Origin: Deltaproteobacteria bacterium
Lineage (GTDB): Bacteria; Desulfobacterota; Binatia; Binatales; Binataceae
Length of the DNA: 64,000 nt
Reading direction: 5' to 3'
Assembly (NCBI GenBank): GCA_021794015.1
Contig: JAJYRQ010000017.1
Location: 1-64,000, forward strand
Positions 52,575 to 61,613 of this stretch are shown here, piece by piece (position 1 is the first letter of the stretch; every line of letters starts with the position of its first letter). Below the pieces are notes generated by a model. It had not been told where the DNA came from, did no database searches, and saw only the letters and a program-made list of their open reading frames with translations. A program made the translations under genes and the position numbers.

Positions 52575-53741
52575 TCAGAAGTCCCGCACCTGAGCGAGGT
52601 AACCTTCGTAGTTGCGCTTGAGCTCGTGCTGTGAGTCGGCGCCAAACTTCTCGACCACGGCGCGCGCCAGCTCAAAAGCGACCACGGCCTCGCAAATCAC
52701 CGCCGCCGCCGGGACCGCGCATACGTCGGAGCGCTCGATCGTGCCGAGCGCTTCCTCTTTGGTCCTGAGATCGACCGAACGCAGCGGGCGCATCAGGGTT
52801 GAAAGCGGCTTGAACGCCACCCGTAGCATAAGGGGTTCTCCCGTGGTCATGCCGCCCTCGGTGCCGCCCGAGTTGTTCGAGTGGCGTAGGAAGCGGCGGT
52901 TGGGGCGGTCGTAAGCGATTTCGTCATGGAGTGCGGAGCCGCGAAGCCTGGCCGCGGCGAACCCCCGGCCGATCTCCACTGCCTTGGCCGCCTGCACGCT
53001 CAGCAGCGCCTGAGCGAGGCGACCGTCAAGCTTGCGGTCCCACTGCACATGGCTGCCAAGCCCCACCGGCAGCCCGGTGGCGACGACCTCGACGATTCCG
53101 CCCAGGGTGTCGCCGGTTTTCTTGCATTCGTCGATCTCGGCGATGATGCGCGGTTCGACCTCGGGGTCGAGCACGCGGACGGCCGAGGCCTCGCTCTGTT
53201 GCGCGGCCCGTTCGTAGTCGAATTCCGGCACGGGGCGCGCCTCGTTGGCGCCGATGGCTGCCACGTAGCCGAGCACCCGGATGCCGAGCGGGGCAAGGAG
53301 CTGCTTGACCAGGGAGCCGACGGCGACCCGGGCGGTCGTCTCGCGCGCCGAGGCCCGTTCGAGGACGTTGCGGATATCGTCGAGGTGGTACTTGAGCGCG
53401 CCGGCCAGGTCGGCGTGACCGGGACGGGGCCTGGTCACCGGCGCTGCCTGCTCCCGGTCCTCGGGGTTGAGCGACATTCGTTTTTCCCAGTTGCGGTAGT
53501 CCCGGTTCTCAACGATAAGCGTGATGGGGCTTCCCATCGTGAGGCCGAAGCGGACGCCCGAGACGATCCTGACCTCGTCTTTTTCGATTGCCATCCGGCC
53601 GCCGCGGCCGTATCCCTTTTGGCGCCGGGCCAGGTCCCGATTGATCGCCGCAACGTCGACCGGCACGCCGGCGGGAAGGCCCTCGACGATCGCCGTCAAC
53701 TGCGGACCATGTGATTCGCCTGCCGTAAGAAAACGGATCAT
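52575..53741 (-). CDS. aroC: Chorismate synthase
   Basis: A 388-residue FMN-dependent lyase forming chorismate from EPSP. Signatures are RFLTAGESHGPQLTAIVEG at the start, RRQKGYGRGGRMAIEKD, RPRPGHADLAGALKY, RASARETTARVAVG and SNNSGGTEGGMTTGEPL. It is first in the aroC-aroK-aroB unit, 17 bases before aroK. It starts at ATG 53741, divergent from priA. Confidence 0.97.
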   Translation of the reverse strand: MIRFLTAGESHGPQLTAIVEGLPAGVPVDVAAINRDLARRQKGYGRGGRMAIEKDEVRIVSGVRFGLTMGSPITLIVENRDYRNWEKRMSLNPEDREQAAPVTRPRPGHADLAGALKYHLDDIRNVLERASARETTARVAVGSLVKQLLAPLGIRVLGYVAAIGANEARPVPEFDYERAAQQSEASAVRVLDPEVEPRIIAEIDECKKTGDTLGGIVEVVATGLPVGLGSHVQWDRKLDGRLAQALLSVQAAKAVEIGRGFAAARLRGSALHDEIAYDRPNRRFLRHSNNSGGTEGGMTTGEPLMLRVAFKPLSTLMRPLRSVDLRTKEEALGTIERSDVCAVPAAAVICEAVVAFELARAVVEKFGADSQHELKRNYEGYLAQVRDF

Positions 53742-53887
53742 TCGACACCGCCTGCTCGATCCCTCTAGCCGCGCGGCGCCGGGCTTAGACTGCGCTTGCG
53801 CCAGCGCCTCGGCCCCTGCGCCTTGGCAGCTCTCCTGCTCTCGCGGCCCGGCCTGCGGGCCGCCTTACCACTATTACCATAGGGCCG

Positions 53888-53908
53888 GGCCCGGACGGAG
53901 TCCGGGCC
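53888..53908. other. Perfect hairpin between aroC and priA
   Basis: GGCCCGGAC pairs with GTCCGGGCC across GGA (53888-53908). It sits in the 273-base space between the divergent starts of aroC and priA, so it is part of one of the 5' leaders or a binding site rather than a terminator. Confidence 0.5.
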
Positions 53909-54014
53909 GGCCGGACCAGCCGGCGCAGCGGCGCTCTTCTTCGGCTCTCGGCGCTCGGCCTGGCTCGGTCGCTTGACCGCATCCCGCCGAGCGGGCTCAT
54001 GATGCAGTAGCGGG

Positions 54015-56468
54015 ATGCTTGCTTCGGTTGTTGCAATCGGATCGGTTCGCGGCGTTGAGGCGCTGACCTACCTGGTGCCGCCAGAGATGGAGGGGCGGCT
54101 TCGGCCCGGCCATCGCGTGCTGGTGCCGCTTGGAGCGCGCCGGGTTACCGGGATCGTGACCGAGGTCGGCGAAGGTCTCGAGCAGCCGGCGGGGCTTAGG
54201 GCAATAGTTGAACTTCTTGAGGAAGCGCCGCTTTTCGATGCGGCCCACCTCGAGCTTTTGCGCTTTGCCGCCGCGTACTACCTTGCCTCGATGGGCGAGG
54301 TTTTGCGCAGCGTGGTGCCGGCGCTGGCGCGGGTCGAGTCGCGCGCCGTATTTGCCCTTAAAGTAGCGCTTAAAGCCCGCGAGGGAGGGGCGGACGAAAT
54401 CGAGCGGCGTTTGATCGAACGGCTCAGCCGCGGGCCGCTTACGCTTGCCCAGGCTGAACGATTGGTGCCTGACGGCGCGGCGCGGGCGGCGCTGGCGCGC
54501 CTGTGCGGACGCGGGTTGGTTGAGCGGCGGCAGAGCACCACCGGCCATCATCGCGCCGCCCGCCCGACCTTGGTTCGGCTCAACGCCGAAGGGAACGGTC
54601 TGAGCGCTGCACGCGGCACCCGCCAACGCGCAGTGATTGCCGAGCTGATTGCAAGCTCGGGGCGGGCGCTCCTGCTCGATGAGCTTGCGCTACCGGGGGC
54701 CAGCCGGATCGTACGCGCACTTGAGGCCAAAGGGCTGGTCCAACTCGAGGAGGCGGACGGCAAGCCGGAGGCGGGCCCGGCCTCGGCGTCGGCCTCTGCT
54801 TCGCCGCCTGAGCTGAGCGCCGAGCAGCGTCGCGCCTTGGAGGCGATTATCCCTGCCGTCAAGCAACCGCGCTTCGAAACTTTCCTCTTGTGGGGCGTAA
54901 CGGCGAGCGGCAAGACGGAGATTTACCTTAAGCTCGCAGAACAGGCGCTGGCGCTCGGACGGACCGCGCTTGTCCTGGTACCCGAGATCGCTCTGGCCGC
55001 CCAGGTGGTGATCGCGTTTCGCGAGCGGCTGGGCTCCCTGGTCGGGGTGGCTCACAGCGGCCAGACGGTGGGCGAGCGGTGGGCCAACTGGATGGCCGCA
55101 CTGGGCGGAGCAGCCAAGGTGATGGTCGGACCGCGCTCAGCGGTGTTCGCCCCGGTGCACGACCTGGGACTTATCGTCGTCGATGAAGAGCACGACCCGG
55201 CCTATAAGCAGGAGGAGGGCCTAAGGTACAACGGGCGCGACCTGGCGGTCGCACTCGGCCGCGCCTCGGGATGCCCGGTCGTGCTCGGCTCGGCCACCCC
55301 TTCGGCGGAGTCGTTCTACAACGCCCGGCGCGGCCGTTACCGGCTGCTGACGCTCTCGCGCAGGGTGCAGGAGCGCTCCCTGGCCGAGGTCGAGGTGATC
55401 GATTTGCGCCGCGAGTTTGCGCCGCCAAGCGGCGAAGCCGGCCCGCCGGCCAAGGTGTCGGTCGAGGCGGCCGCGCTCTCGCCGGGCTTGGTCGAAGCGC
55501 TGAAAGAGAACCTCAAGCAGGGCGGGCAAAGCCTCGTCTTCCTTAATCGGCGCGGTTACCATCGGCACCTCCAGTGCACGCTGTGCGGCCTGGTGGTGAC
55601 CTGCCGCCAGTGCAGCGTGAGCATGACCTTTCACCTGCACGACCGGTCGCTGCGCTGTCATTTCTGCGGGATGCGGCTGAGGGCGCCCGATGCCTGCCCC
55701 GGCTGCCGGGGCTTTGGGCTGGTGGGCCGGGGTTTCGGCACCGAGCGGCTGGTCGAGGCGGTCCAGCGGCTTGTTCCGCGGGCGCGCGTGGCCCGGCTGG
55801 ACAGCGACAGCAGCCGGCGCGCCGGCGCCCGTGAACGGCTGCTTGCGGCGCTTGCCGCCGGCGACTTGGACATCCTGGTCGGCACCCAGATGATCACCAA
55901 GGGCTTTGACTTTCCGGGCGTCACGCTGGTGGGCGTGGTGCTGGCCGACCTTGCGCTCAACCAGCCCGATTTTCGTTCGGCCGAGCGAACCTTCCAGTTG
56001 CTCACCCAGGTGGCTGGCCGGGCCGGGCGCGGCACGCGGCCCGGCCGGGTGTTGATCCAGACCTTCGCGCCGCACCATTACAGCATCCGCGCCGCCCGCG
56101 ACCAGGACTACGCTCGCTTCATCCGACGCGAGTTGGTACTGCGCCAGGAGCTGTTTTACCCGCCGTATGCGCGGCTGGCATTGGTCCGCGTCGAAGGACT
56201 GGAGCAGGCTCGGGTGCGCGAGCTGGCCGGCCGGGCCGCACAGGCGCTGGCCCGGGGCGAGAGTTCCGCGCATTGCCGCGTGCTCGGGCCAGCACCCGCT
56301 CCCATCGAACGCATCAAGGAGCGTTACCGCTGGCAGGTCCTTGTCAAGAGCGCAAATCTGGATCGGATGCGAGCGGCGCTGTTGGCGATGCGTTCGGCGC
56401 TCTATCAGGAGGCGCAGCGCTGGGGCGCGAGATTCTCGATTGATATCGACCCGGTGAACATGCTTTGA
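54015..56468 (+). CDS. priA: Primosomal helicase PriA
   Basis: An 817-residue DNA helicase that restarts stalled forks. The N-terminal 3'-binding domain begins VVAIGSVRGVEALTYLVP. Helicase motif I is LLWGVTASGKTE, motif II VVDEEHDPAYKQ, and LGSATPSAESFYNA is motif III. The zinc domain has CTLCGLVVTCRQCSVSM and LRCHFCGMRLRAPDACPGC with eight cysteines. GTQMITKGFDFPGVTLVGVV and LLTQVAGRAGRG are motifs V and VI. Length is in the usual range. It is the first gene of priA-def-fmt-rsmB. Confidence 0.96.
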   Translation: MLASVVAIGSVRGVEALTYLVPPEMEGRLRPGHRVLVPLGARRVTGIVTEVGEGLEQPAGLRAIVELLEEAPLFDAAHLELLRFAAAYYLASMGEVLRSVVPALARVESRAVFALKVALKAREGGADEIERRLIERLSRGPLTLAQAERLVPDGAARAALARLCGRGLVERRQSTTGHHRAARPTLVRLNAEGNGLSAARGTRQRAVIAELIASSGRALLLDELALPGASRIVRALEAKGLVQLEEADGKPEAGPASASASASPPELSAEQRRALEAIIPAVKQPRFETFLLWGVTASGKTEIYLKLAEQALALGRTALVLVPEIALAAQVVIAFRERLGSLVGVAHSGQTVGERWANWMAALGGAAKVMVGPRSAVFAPVHDLGLIVVDEEHDPAYKQEEGLRYNGRDLAVALGRASGCPVVLGSATPSAESFYNARRGRYRLLTLSRRVQERSLAEVEVIDLRREFAPPSGEAGPPAKVSVEAAALSPGLVEALKENLKQGGQSLVFLNRRGYHRHLQCTLCGLVVTCRQCSVSMTFHLHDRSLRCHFCGMRLRAPDACPGCRGFGLVGRGFGTERLVEAVQRLVPRARVARLDSDSSRRAGARERLLAALAAGDLDILVGTQMITKGFDFPGVTLVGVVLADLALNQPDFRSAERTFQLLTQVAGRAGRGTRPGRVLIQTFAPHHYSIRAARDQDYARFIRRELVLRQELFYPPYARLALVRVEGLEQARVRELAGRAAQALARGESSAHCRVLGPAPAPIERIKERYRWQVLVKSANLDRMRAALLAMRSALYQEAQRWGARFSIDIDPVNML

Positions 56469-56553
56469 GGCAACGACGGCGCGGCGGCGGGCGGGCGCGG
56501 GCTTTGTGATAGTCGACGAGTTTGGTAGATTCTCGGGGGAAACGGCGTTTCAG

Positions 56554-57090
56554 ATGGCGCTCCTTGAGATCAAGAAATTCCCTGCCCCGGTTCTGGCGCA
56601 GCCGGCGCAGCCGGTGACCGTTTTCGACGACCGGCTGCGCGCCTTGGTCGAAAGCATGGTGCAAACCATGTATGCCGCGCCGGGGATCGGCCTGGCGGCG
56701 CCGCAGGTCGGCGTTTCCAGCCGGATTGTCGTGGTTGACGTTGACCACGAGAACCCCGGCCGCCGTCTGTTCAAGCTGGTCAATCCGGTCCTGCTTGAGT
56801 TCGAGGGCGTCCTTAGCTGGGAGGAAGGCTGCCTTTCGGTGGCGGATTTCAGCGCCGAGGTGCGCCGCGCCGCCCGCGTGCGGGTGCGCGCGTTGACGCC
56901 CGAGCAGGAGGAGGTCGTGGTCGAGGCCGAAGGGTTGTTGGCCGTTGCGCTGCAGCACGAGATCGACCATATCGAGGGCAAGCTTTTCATCGACCGGATA
57001 AGCCGGCTCAAGCGCGACCTTTACCGGCGCAAGGTCGCCAAGCTTTCCAGGCAGAGAGCGGATCACGAAGGTCGGCGGCGGGTAAGTTGA
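56554..57090 (+). CDS. def: Peptide deformylase
   Basis: A 178-residue metalloenzyme removing the N-formyl group from nascent proteins. The three conserved motifs are GIGLAAPQVG, EEGCLSV (metal cysteine) and QHEIDHIEGKLFID (HExxH). ATG 56554 gives the normal start ALLEIKKFPAPVL. An upstream GTG at 56506 would add 16 unconserved residues. Its TGA overlaps the TTG of fmt. Confidence 0.96.
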   Translation: MALLEIKKFPAPVLAQPAQPVTVFDDRLRALVESMVQTMYAAPGIGLAAPQVGVSSRIVVVDVDHENPGRRLFKLVNPVLLEFEGVLSWEEGCLSVADFSAEVRRAARVRVRALTPEQEEVVVEAEGLLAVALQHEIDHIEGKLFIDRISRLKRDLYRRKVAKLSRQRADHEGRRRVS

Positions 57091-58070
57091 GCGCGCAGCG
57101 CAAGACGACGGCATCCGGGACGCGACCGCCGACCGCGGTCTTCATGGGTACGCCCGCCTTTGCCGCCCGGGTGCTCGAGGCGCTCATCGCGGCGCAGGGC
57201 AGGAGCTTTACGCTGGCGGCCGTGGTAACGGCGCCCGACGCGGCGCGCGGGCGCGGCCTTGAGTTGGCGCCGAGCGAGGTGGCGCGGGTCGGCGCGCGCG
57301 CGGGTCTGCCGCTGCTCAAACCCGCCACGCTCAAGGGGGCGCAGTTCGTCAAACGACTTGGCGCTCTTGCCCCCGACCTGCTCGTGGTGGTCGCCTACGG
57401 CCGCATTCTGCCGCAGCCGGTGATTGATCTGGCGCGGCTGACGGCGGTCAATCTGCACGCCTCGCTTTTGCCGCGCCATCGCGGCGCGGCGCCCGTACCG
57501 GCCGCCATCCTGGCCGGCGACCGCGAAACCGGGGTCACCGTGATGCGCATCACTCGGGAGATGGACGCCGGGCCGATCCTGATGCAGCGGGCGACAACCA
57601 TTTTGCCCGACGACACGCGCGCAACGCTCGAGGACCGGCTCTGCGAGCTGGGCGCGGCGCTTCTGGTCGAGGCGCTCGAGCGAATCGCCGCGGGTACGAT
57701 TGTCGAAACTCCGCAGGACCCGTCGCTTGCAACCTATACCAAGCTGCTCAGCAAGGCCGATGCCGTTATCGACTGGTCGTTGCCGGCCCAAGCTATCGAA
57801 CGGATGGCGCGCGCGTACGACCCGTGGCCGGTGGCGCGCACCACGCTGGCCGGCGCGCCGCTGATGGTCTACCGGGCTGCGTGCGAGGCGCCGGTGCTGT
57901 TCGCCGAGCCGCCCGGCACGGTCGTGGCCGTGGAGCCGGAGCCCGTGGTGCAATGCGGCGCCGGATGCCTGCGGCTGGTCGAGGTGAAGCTTGCCGGACG
58001 CAGGAAGGTAAGCGGCGCCGAGCTCGCCCGTGGAAGGTTTATCAAGGCGGGCGACCGGCTCGGCCGGTGA
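57087..58070 (+). CDS. fmt: Methionyl-tRNA formyltransferase
   Basis: A 327-residue enzyme formylating initiator Met-tRNA from 10-formyl-THF. AVFMGTPAFAARVLEAL opens the fold. LVVVAYGRILPQPVIDL, the catalytic NLHASLLPRHRGAAP and AILAGDRETGVTVMRITREMDAGPI follow; the C-terminal OB-like domain has AYDPWPVA and GRFIKAGDRLG. It starts with TTG 57087 in a TTGA overlap with def, unusual but supported by the conserved start shortly after. Its stop overlaps rsmB (GTGA). Confidence 0.95.
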   Translation: MSAQRKTTASGTRPPTAVFMGTPAFAARVLEALIAAQGRSFTLAAVVTAPDAARGRGLELAPSEVARVGARAGLPLLKPATLKGAQFVKRLGALAPDLLVVVAYGRILPQPVIDLARLTAVNLHASLLPRHRGAAPVPAAILAGDRETGVTVMRITREMDAGPILMQRATTILPDDTRATLEDRLCELGAALLVEALERIAAGTIVETPQDPSLATYTKLLSKADAVIDWSLPAQAIERMARAYDPWPVARTTLAGAPLMVYRAACEAPVLFAEPPGTVVAVEPEPVVQCGAGCLRLVEVKLAGRRKVSGAELARGRFIKAGDRLGR

Positions 58071-59464
58071 CCGCGCACGGGCGGCAGGTTGGAGGCGAGA
58101 AGGGGGCACCCGCCCGCGGCCGAGAGCCTGCCGGCCTTAAGGCGCGGCGCACGGCGCTTGAGATTCTGTTGCGGGTCGAGCGGGAGGGGGCCTTTGCGGA
58201 CCTGCTGCTGGGCCATCGGCTGCGCTCGCTGGGCGAGGCGGACCGGCGATTGGTTACGCGCCTGGTACTGGGAACGCTTGCCTGGAAGCTGAGACTCGAC
58301 GCCGAGCTGGCTCGCCTGTGCCGCCGGCCGCTGGAAGCGCTCGACCCTGAGCTGCTTGCCCTCTTGCGGCTCGGGCTCTTTCAGCTTCGATTCCTGGATC
58401 GGGTGCCGGCACACGCCGCGGTGGATTCGGCGGTGGAACTGGCCGCGCGTGGCGGCCATCGCCACAGCCGGGGCCTGGTCAACGCCGTGCTGCGGCGCGC
58501 CGCGCGGGAGGGCTTCGTGCCGGCTGCAAAGGGAAGCGACGCCATGGGCCGTTTGGCGGTCGCCTACTCCCATCCGCGCTGGCTGGTCGAAAAATTTGTG
58601 GCTTGGTTCGGCGGCGCCGACGCGGAAGCTGTGATGGCCGCCAATAACGAGGCCGCGCCGACCGTAGCGCGGCTTAATTTGCGCCGCGGCCAGGCGGCAG
58701 AACTGATCGCCATGCTCGACGCGCAAGGCTTAAAGCCGAGCTCCACCGGCCGGCTGCCGGAGTCGTGCGTCGTTCAGGGCCCCGGCCTGCTCGACTCGCA
58801 GGGTTATCGGCTGGGACTCTACTCGGTACAGTCGGAAGCGTCTCAACTCGTTGCCCGGATGCTGGCGCCCGAGCCGGGTGCGCTGGTGGTCGACGGCGCT
58901 GCGGCGCCCGGCGCCAAAGCGACGCACCTTGCGGAAATCGTCGGCGAGCGGGGGCGGGTGGTCGCGCTCGATTCGAGGCTGAGCGGGCTAAAGCAACTCG
59001 TCCGCCAGGCGCTTAGGCTGGGACATGCCAACGTGCTTGCGGTCTGCGCGGACCTTGGCGCCGGCGCGCCGCTTGAGCCCGGATGCTCCAGATATGTTCT
59101 GCTGGACGCGCCTTGCACCGGGCTTGGAACGCTGAGGGAGCATCCGGAGATTCGCTGGCGGCTTGGGCCGGAGGATGCCGCAAGAATGGCCGAGCTGCAA
59201 GGCCGGCTGCTCCACGCGGCGGCTTCGCTGGTCGCCTCCGGCGGCGTGCTGGTTTACGCCGTCTGCAGCCTGGCGCCGGAGGAGGGCGTCCAAGTGGTGC
59301 GCGCTTTTCTTGATGGCAACCGGCGGTTCCGGGCGGCCCCGCCCGCGCAGCCGGTCTTCGCGCCATGGCTCAATTCTGACGGCTTCATGCTGACGCGGCC
59401 GGACCGGGGCGGGCTCGACGGCTTCTTCGCCGCCCGCCTGGAGCGGACCGGGCCTGTCCATTGA
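58067..59464 (+). CDS. rsmB: 16S rRNA (cytosine967-C5)-methyltransferase
   Basis: A 465-residue m5C methyltransferase. An N-terminal NusB-like RNA-binding domain (ARRTALEILLRVEREGAFADL, RLVLGTLAWKLRLDAELARL) precedes the catalytic domain. DAPCTGLGTLREHPEIRW and YAVCSLAPEEG hold the two active-site cysteines. The SAM motif reads VDGAAAPGAKATHLAE, where the family usually has D-x-CAAPGGKTTHL-E. GTG 58067 overlaps the fmt stop. It is last in the priA-def-fmt-rsmB group. Confidence 0.93.
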   Translation: MTAHGRQVGGEKGAPARGREPAGLKARRTALEILLRVEREGAFADLLLGHRLRSLGEADRRLVTRLVLGTLAWKLRLDAELARLCRRPLEALDPELLALLRLGLFQLRFLDRVPAHAAVDSAVELAARGGHRHSRGLVNAVLRRAAREGFVPAAKGSDAMGRLAVAYSHPRWLVEKFVAWFGGADAEAVMAANNEAAPTVARLNLRRGQAAELIAMLDAQGLKPSSTGRLPESCVVQGPGLLDSQGYRLGLYSVQSEASQLVARMLAPEPGALVVDGAAAPGAKATHLAEIVGERGRVVALDSRLSGLKQLVRQALRLGHANVLAVCADLGAGAPLEPGCSRYVLLDAPCTGLGTLREHPEIRWRLGPEDAARMAELQGRLLHAAASLVASGGVLVYAVCSLAPEEGVQVVRAFLDGNRRFRAAPPAQPVFAPWLNSDGFMLTRPDRGGLDGFFAARLERTGPVH

Positions 59465-59914
59465 GCGCTGCAGATCATAGCGACAGTTGCGTAAAACCGC
59501 GGCAGACCGCGCGGCCATTGCGTGGCGGCGGGATGGAGCGGCGGATGGCGCGGCATTGCGCCCCTGTTTTCTATCACCCCCGCGCTCCCTTCTCCCTGTC
59601 ACCCTGAGCGAAGCGAAGGGTCTACGCGAAGCGATTTGTCCTCCAGCGGTGTGGCGAACCCACCTGCCTGCGCCGACGCGGCAGGCAGGTCGCTGCGCGT
59701 AGATTCTTCGCTCCGCAGACTCCGCTCAGAATGACATCCGCGGTCGACGGTCACCTGTGAGGCCGCTTCTAGCACGAGCAGGGCTGCTCTGCGGCGAGCA
59801 CCACGCGGGAATGACAGCAGTGCGCCCGAGCGGGTCCAGCCTGTGTAACTACATTCTGCAAGAGTCAGCGGGCGGCGACGGCGCAGCGTGGATTGGCGAG
59901 CCTCGACCAGGCCG
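59465..59914. other. Intergenic repeat-rich region
   Basis: 450 bases between convergent genes with no supported gene. Bases 59511-59536 belong to the CCATTGCGTGGCGG family (also 29477 and 45944). Bases 59597-59738 are copy 2 of the dispersed repeat. Bases 59787-59806 resemble the left arm of the inverted repeat at 46008. Confidence 0.55.
59597..59738 (-). repeat. Dispersed intergenic repeat, copy 2
   Basis: It starts CACCCTGAGCGAAGCGAAGG and ends near CCGCTCAGAATGACATC. Its complement matches 6255-6395 in the same order of landmarks. The two ends (CCTGAGCGAAGCG and CGCTCAGAATGAC) are themselves partial inverted copies of each other, suggesting a foldback element. Confidence 0.65.
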
Positions 59915-60487
59915 TCACATCACCCCCATCTCGGCAAGCAGCTTCTTAGCCTGCGCCGCGGTGGTTGGATGGTTGGCCGCGTCGGCGCTCGCCTGGGTCA
60001 GGTAACGCACCGCCTCATCGCGCTTGCCCTGATCGGCCAGGATTTCGCCGATCCGCAGCGCGGCGAACGACGAGTGCGCGTCGAGTTCGTAGGCCTTTTG
60101 GTAATAGGTCAGCGCCTCGTCAAGCTTGGCCGGATTGAAGGACATGTAGGCCTCGCCGATGTTGAGGTAGGCGTTGATCTCGTTGGGCCGGTACTTGATA
60201 AGCTTCGAGTAGACTTCGATGACCTTGTCGAAGTCGGAGCGCGAGTTGTAGTAAAGGCCAAGGTACATGTAGGCCTGGCGCAGCGTGGGATCGATTTCGA
60301 TCGCCTGCCAGAGAAGCTTAACCGCCTGCTCGCTGTCGGTCATGCCGATCGCGGTGTTGACCAGGGCAAGCGCCTTGGCCCGGCGGTCAGGGGGCACGGG
60401 CTCAGCCGCGAACAGAGGGCCGGCCGCCGCCGACAGCGCCGCCAGCAACAGCGCCAGAGCGAAAAGGCGAAATGACAGACGGGCCAT
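59915..60487 (-). CDS. Secreted TPR-repeat protein
   Basis: A 190-residue protein. The signal peptide is MARLSFRLFALALLLAAL to about AGPLFAA. Then come at least three tetratricopeptide repeats, with typical AYMYLGLYYNSRSDFDKVIE, AYLNIGEAYMSFNPAKLDEA and ALRIGEILADQGKRDEAVRY. It is a periplasmic scaffold-type protein with unknown partner. ATG 60487 was preferred over a start at 60535, which would put 16 residues before the signal peptide. Confidence 0.85.
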   Translation of the reverse strand: MARLSFRLFALALLLAALSAAAGPLFAAEPVPPDRRAKALALVNTAIGMTDSEQAVKLLWQAIEIDPTLRQAYMYLGLYYNSRSDFDKVIEVYSKLIKYRPNEINAYLNIGEAYMSFNPAKLDEALTYYQKAYELDAHSSFAALRIGEILADQGKRDEAVRYLTQASADAANHPTTAAQAKKLLAEMGVM

Positions 60488-60667
60488 CTGATAAATGCGG
60501 CACCCCGGCGCGCCGCTTAATAAGCATGGTTGCATGGCTGTCGGATTGATGCCAAGCGGGCGGCGCGGACCTCGGCCTTATCGCCCACGCTTGAGGCCGC
60601 CGAGAAAGCGCCGCAAGCCGGCCTGCGTCGAGCTTGCGCACGCCAAATCGGCCGCGGTCGGCGCGCA

Positions 60668-61537
60668 ATGAAGCCGCTGGAGAAAAGCTTTCACAGCCGG
60701 GCGCTCAAGCTCCACTACCTTGAGTGGAACGGCGGCGCGCGAGGCCCGGCGCTCGTCTTTCTCCACGGCGCGGGCGCCAATGCCTGGTGGTGGGACCTGG
60801 TGTGCCGCCGGATGCCGGCGTCGTGGCGGCTGTGGGCGCTCGACCAGCGGGGACACGGCGCCAGCCAGTGGGCGCGGCCGCCGGCCTACGGTGCCCCGGA
60901 CTACGCCGCCGATATTGCCGCGTTTGTGCGGGCGCTCGCCCTGAACGCGCCGGTGATTGTCGGCCACAGTATGGGCGCGCTCAACGGGCTCGCCTATGCG
61001 GCGGCCTTCCCGGCGGCGGTGAGCGCGGCGGTCGCGGTTGACGTTGCGGCGCCGCCCAGCGCAAGGCGAAAGCGCCTGCTTAGCCGACTGGCTCAGATGC
61101 CGGCGCCGGTCTATCCCGACCTCGCCGCAGCCAGGCGGCGATTTAGCCTGATGCCGCCGGAGGACGGCGTTGCCTCCTCGGTGCGAAGCTTCATCGCGGC
61201 CCGCAGCGTCGCGCCTGCGCGGCAGGGCGGCTATACGCTTAGTTTCGACCGGGCGCTGCTCGGCGCCGATGCCGGCGCCGACGTTTTCACGCTGGTGCGG
61301 GCGCTCACGGTGCCGCTGCTGTTGGTAAGAGGCGAGCGAAGCCAGGCGATGAGCGCCACCACCGCAGCGCAGCTAGCCCGACTCAACCCGGGGGCGACAA
61401 TGGTAACGCTCGGCGGTGCAGGGCATCATATCCCGCTTGAACGCCCTCGGGAGCTGGCCCGTGCTATCGTGGCTTTCGTGCGCTTGCGCGGCCTCGATCG
61501 CGCCTGGGCCGCCGAGCGCGCCGAGCGGTCGGGTTAG
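60668..61537 (+). CDS. Alpha/beta-fold hydrolase
   Basis: A 289-residue alpha/beta hydrolase. The oxyanion loop is FLHGAGANAWWWD, WALDQRGHGASQW follows, the nucleophile elbow is GHSMGALNG, the acid is probably in LLVRGERSQAM or nearby, and the histidine is in GAGHHIPLERP. The fold matches esterase/haloalkane-type enzymes; the substrate cannot be told. It starts at ATG 60668. It is 76 bases before the sirtuin gene, same strand. Confidence 0.88.
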   Translation: MKPLEKSFHSRALKLHYLEWNGGARGPALVFLHGAGANAWWWDLVCRRMPASWRLWALDQRGHGASQWARPPAYGAPDYAADIAAFVRALALNAPVIVGHSMGALNGLAYAAAFPAAVSAAVAVDVAAPPSARRKRLLSRLAQMPAPVYPDLAAARRRFSLMPPEDGVASSVRSFIAARSVAPARQGGYTLSFDRALLGADAGADVFTLVRALTVPLLLVRGERSQAMSATTAAQLARLNPGATMVTLGGAGHHIPLERPRELARAIVAFVRLRGLDRAWAAERAERSG

Positions 61538-61613
61538 CGCGGCGGCGCGTTCTCATTGGAACCGGCAGGGCTCGGCCCCGGCGGCCGTCGTCTCCAAGGA
61601 GGCTCAAAAAGCG

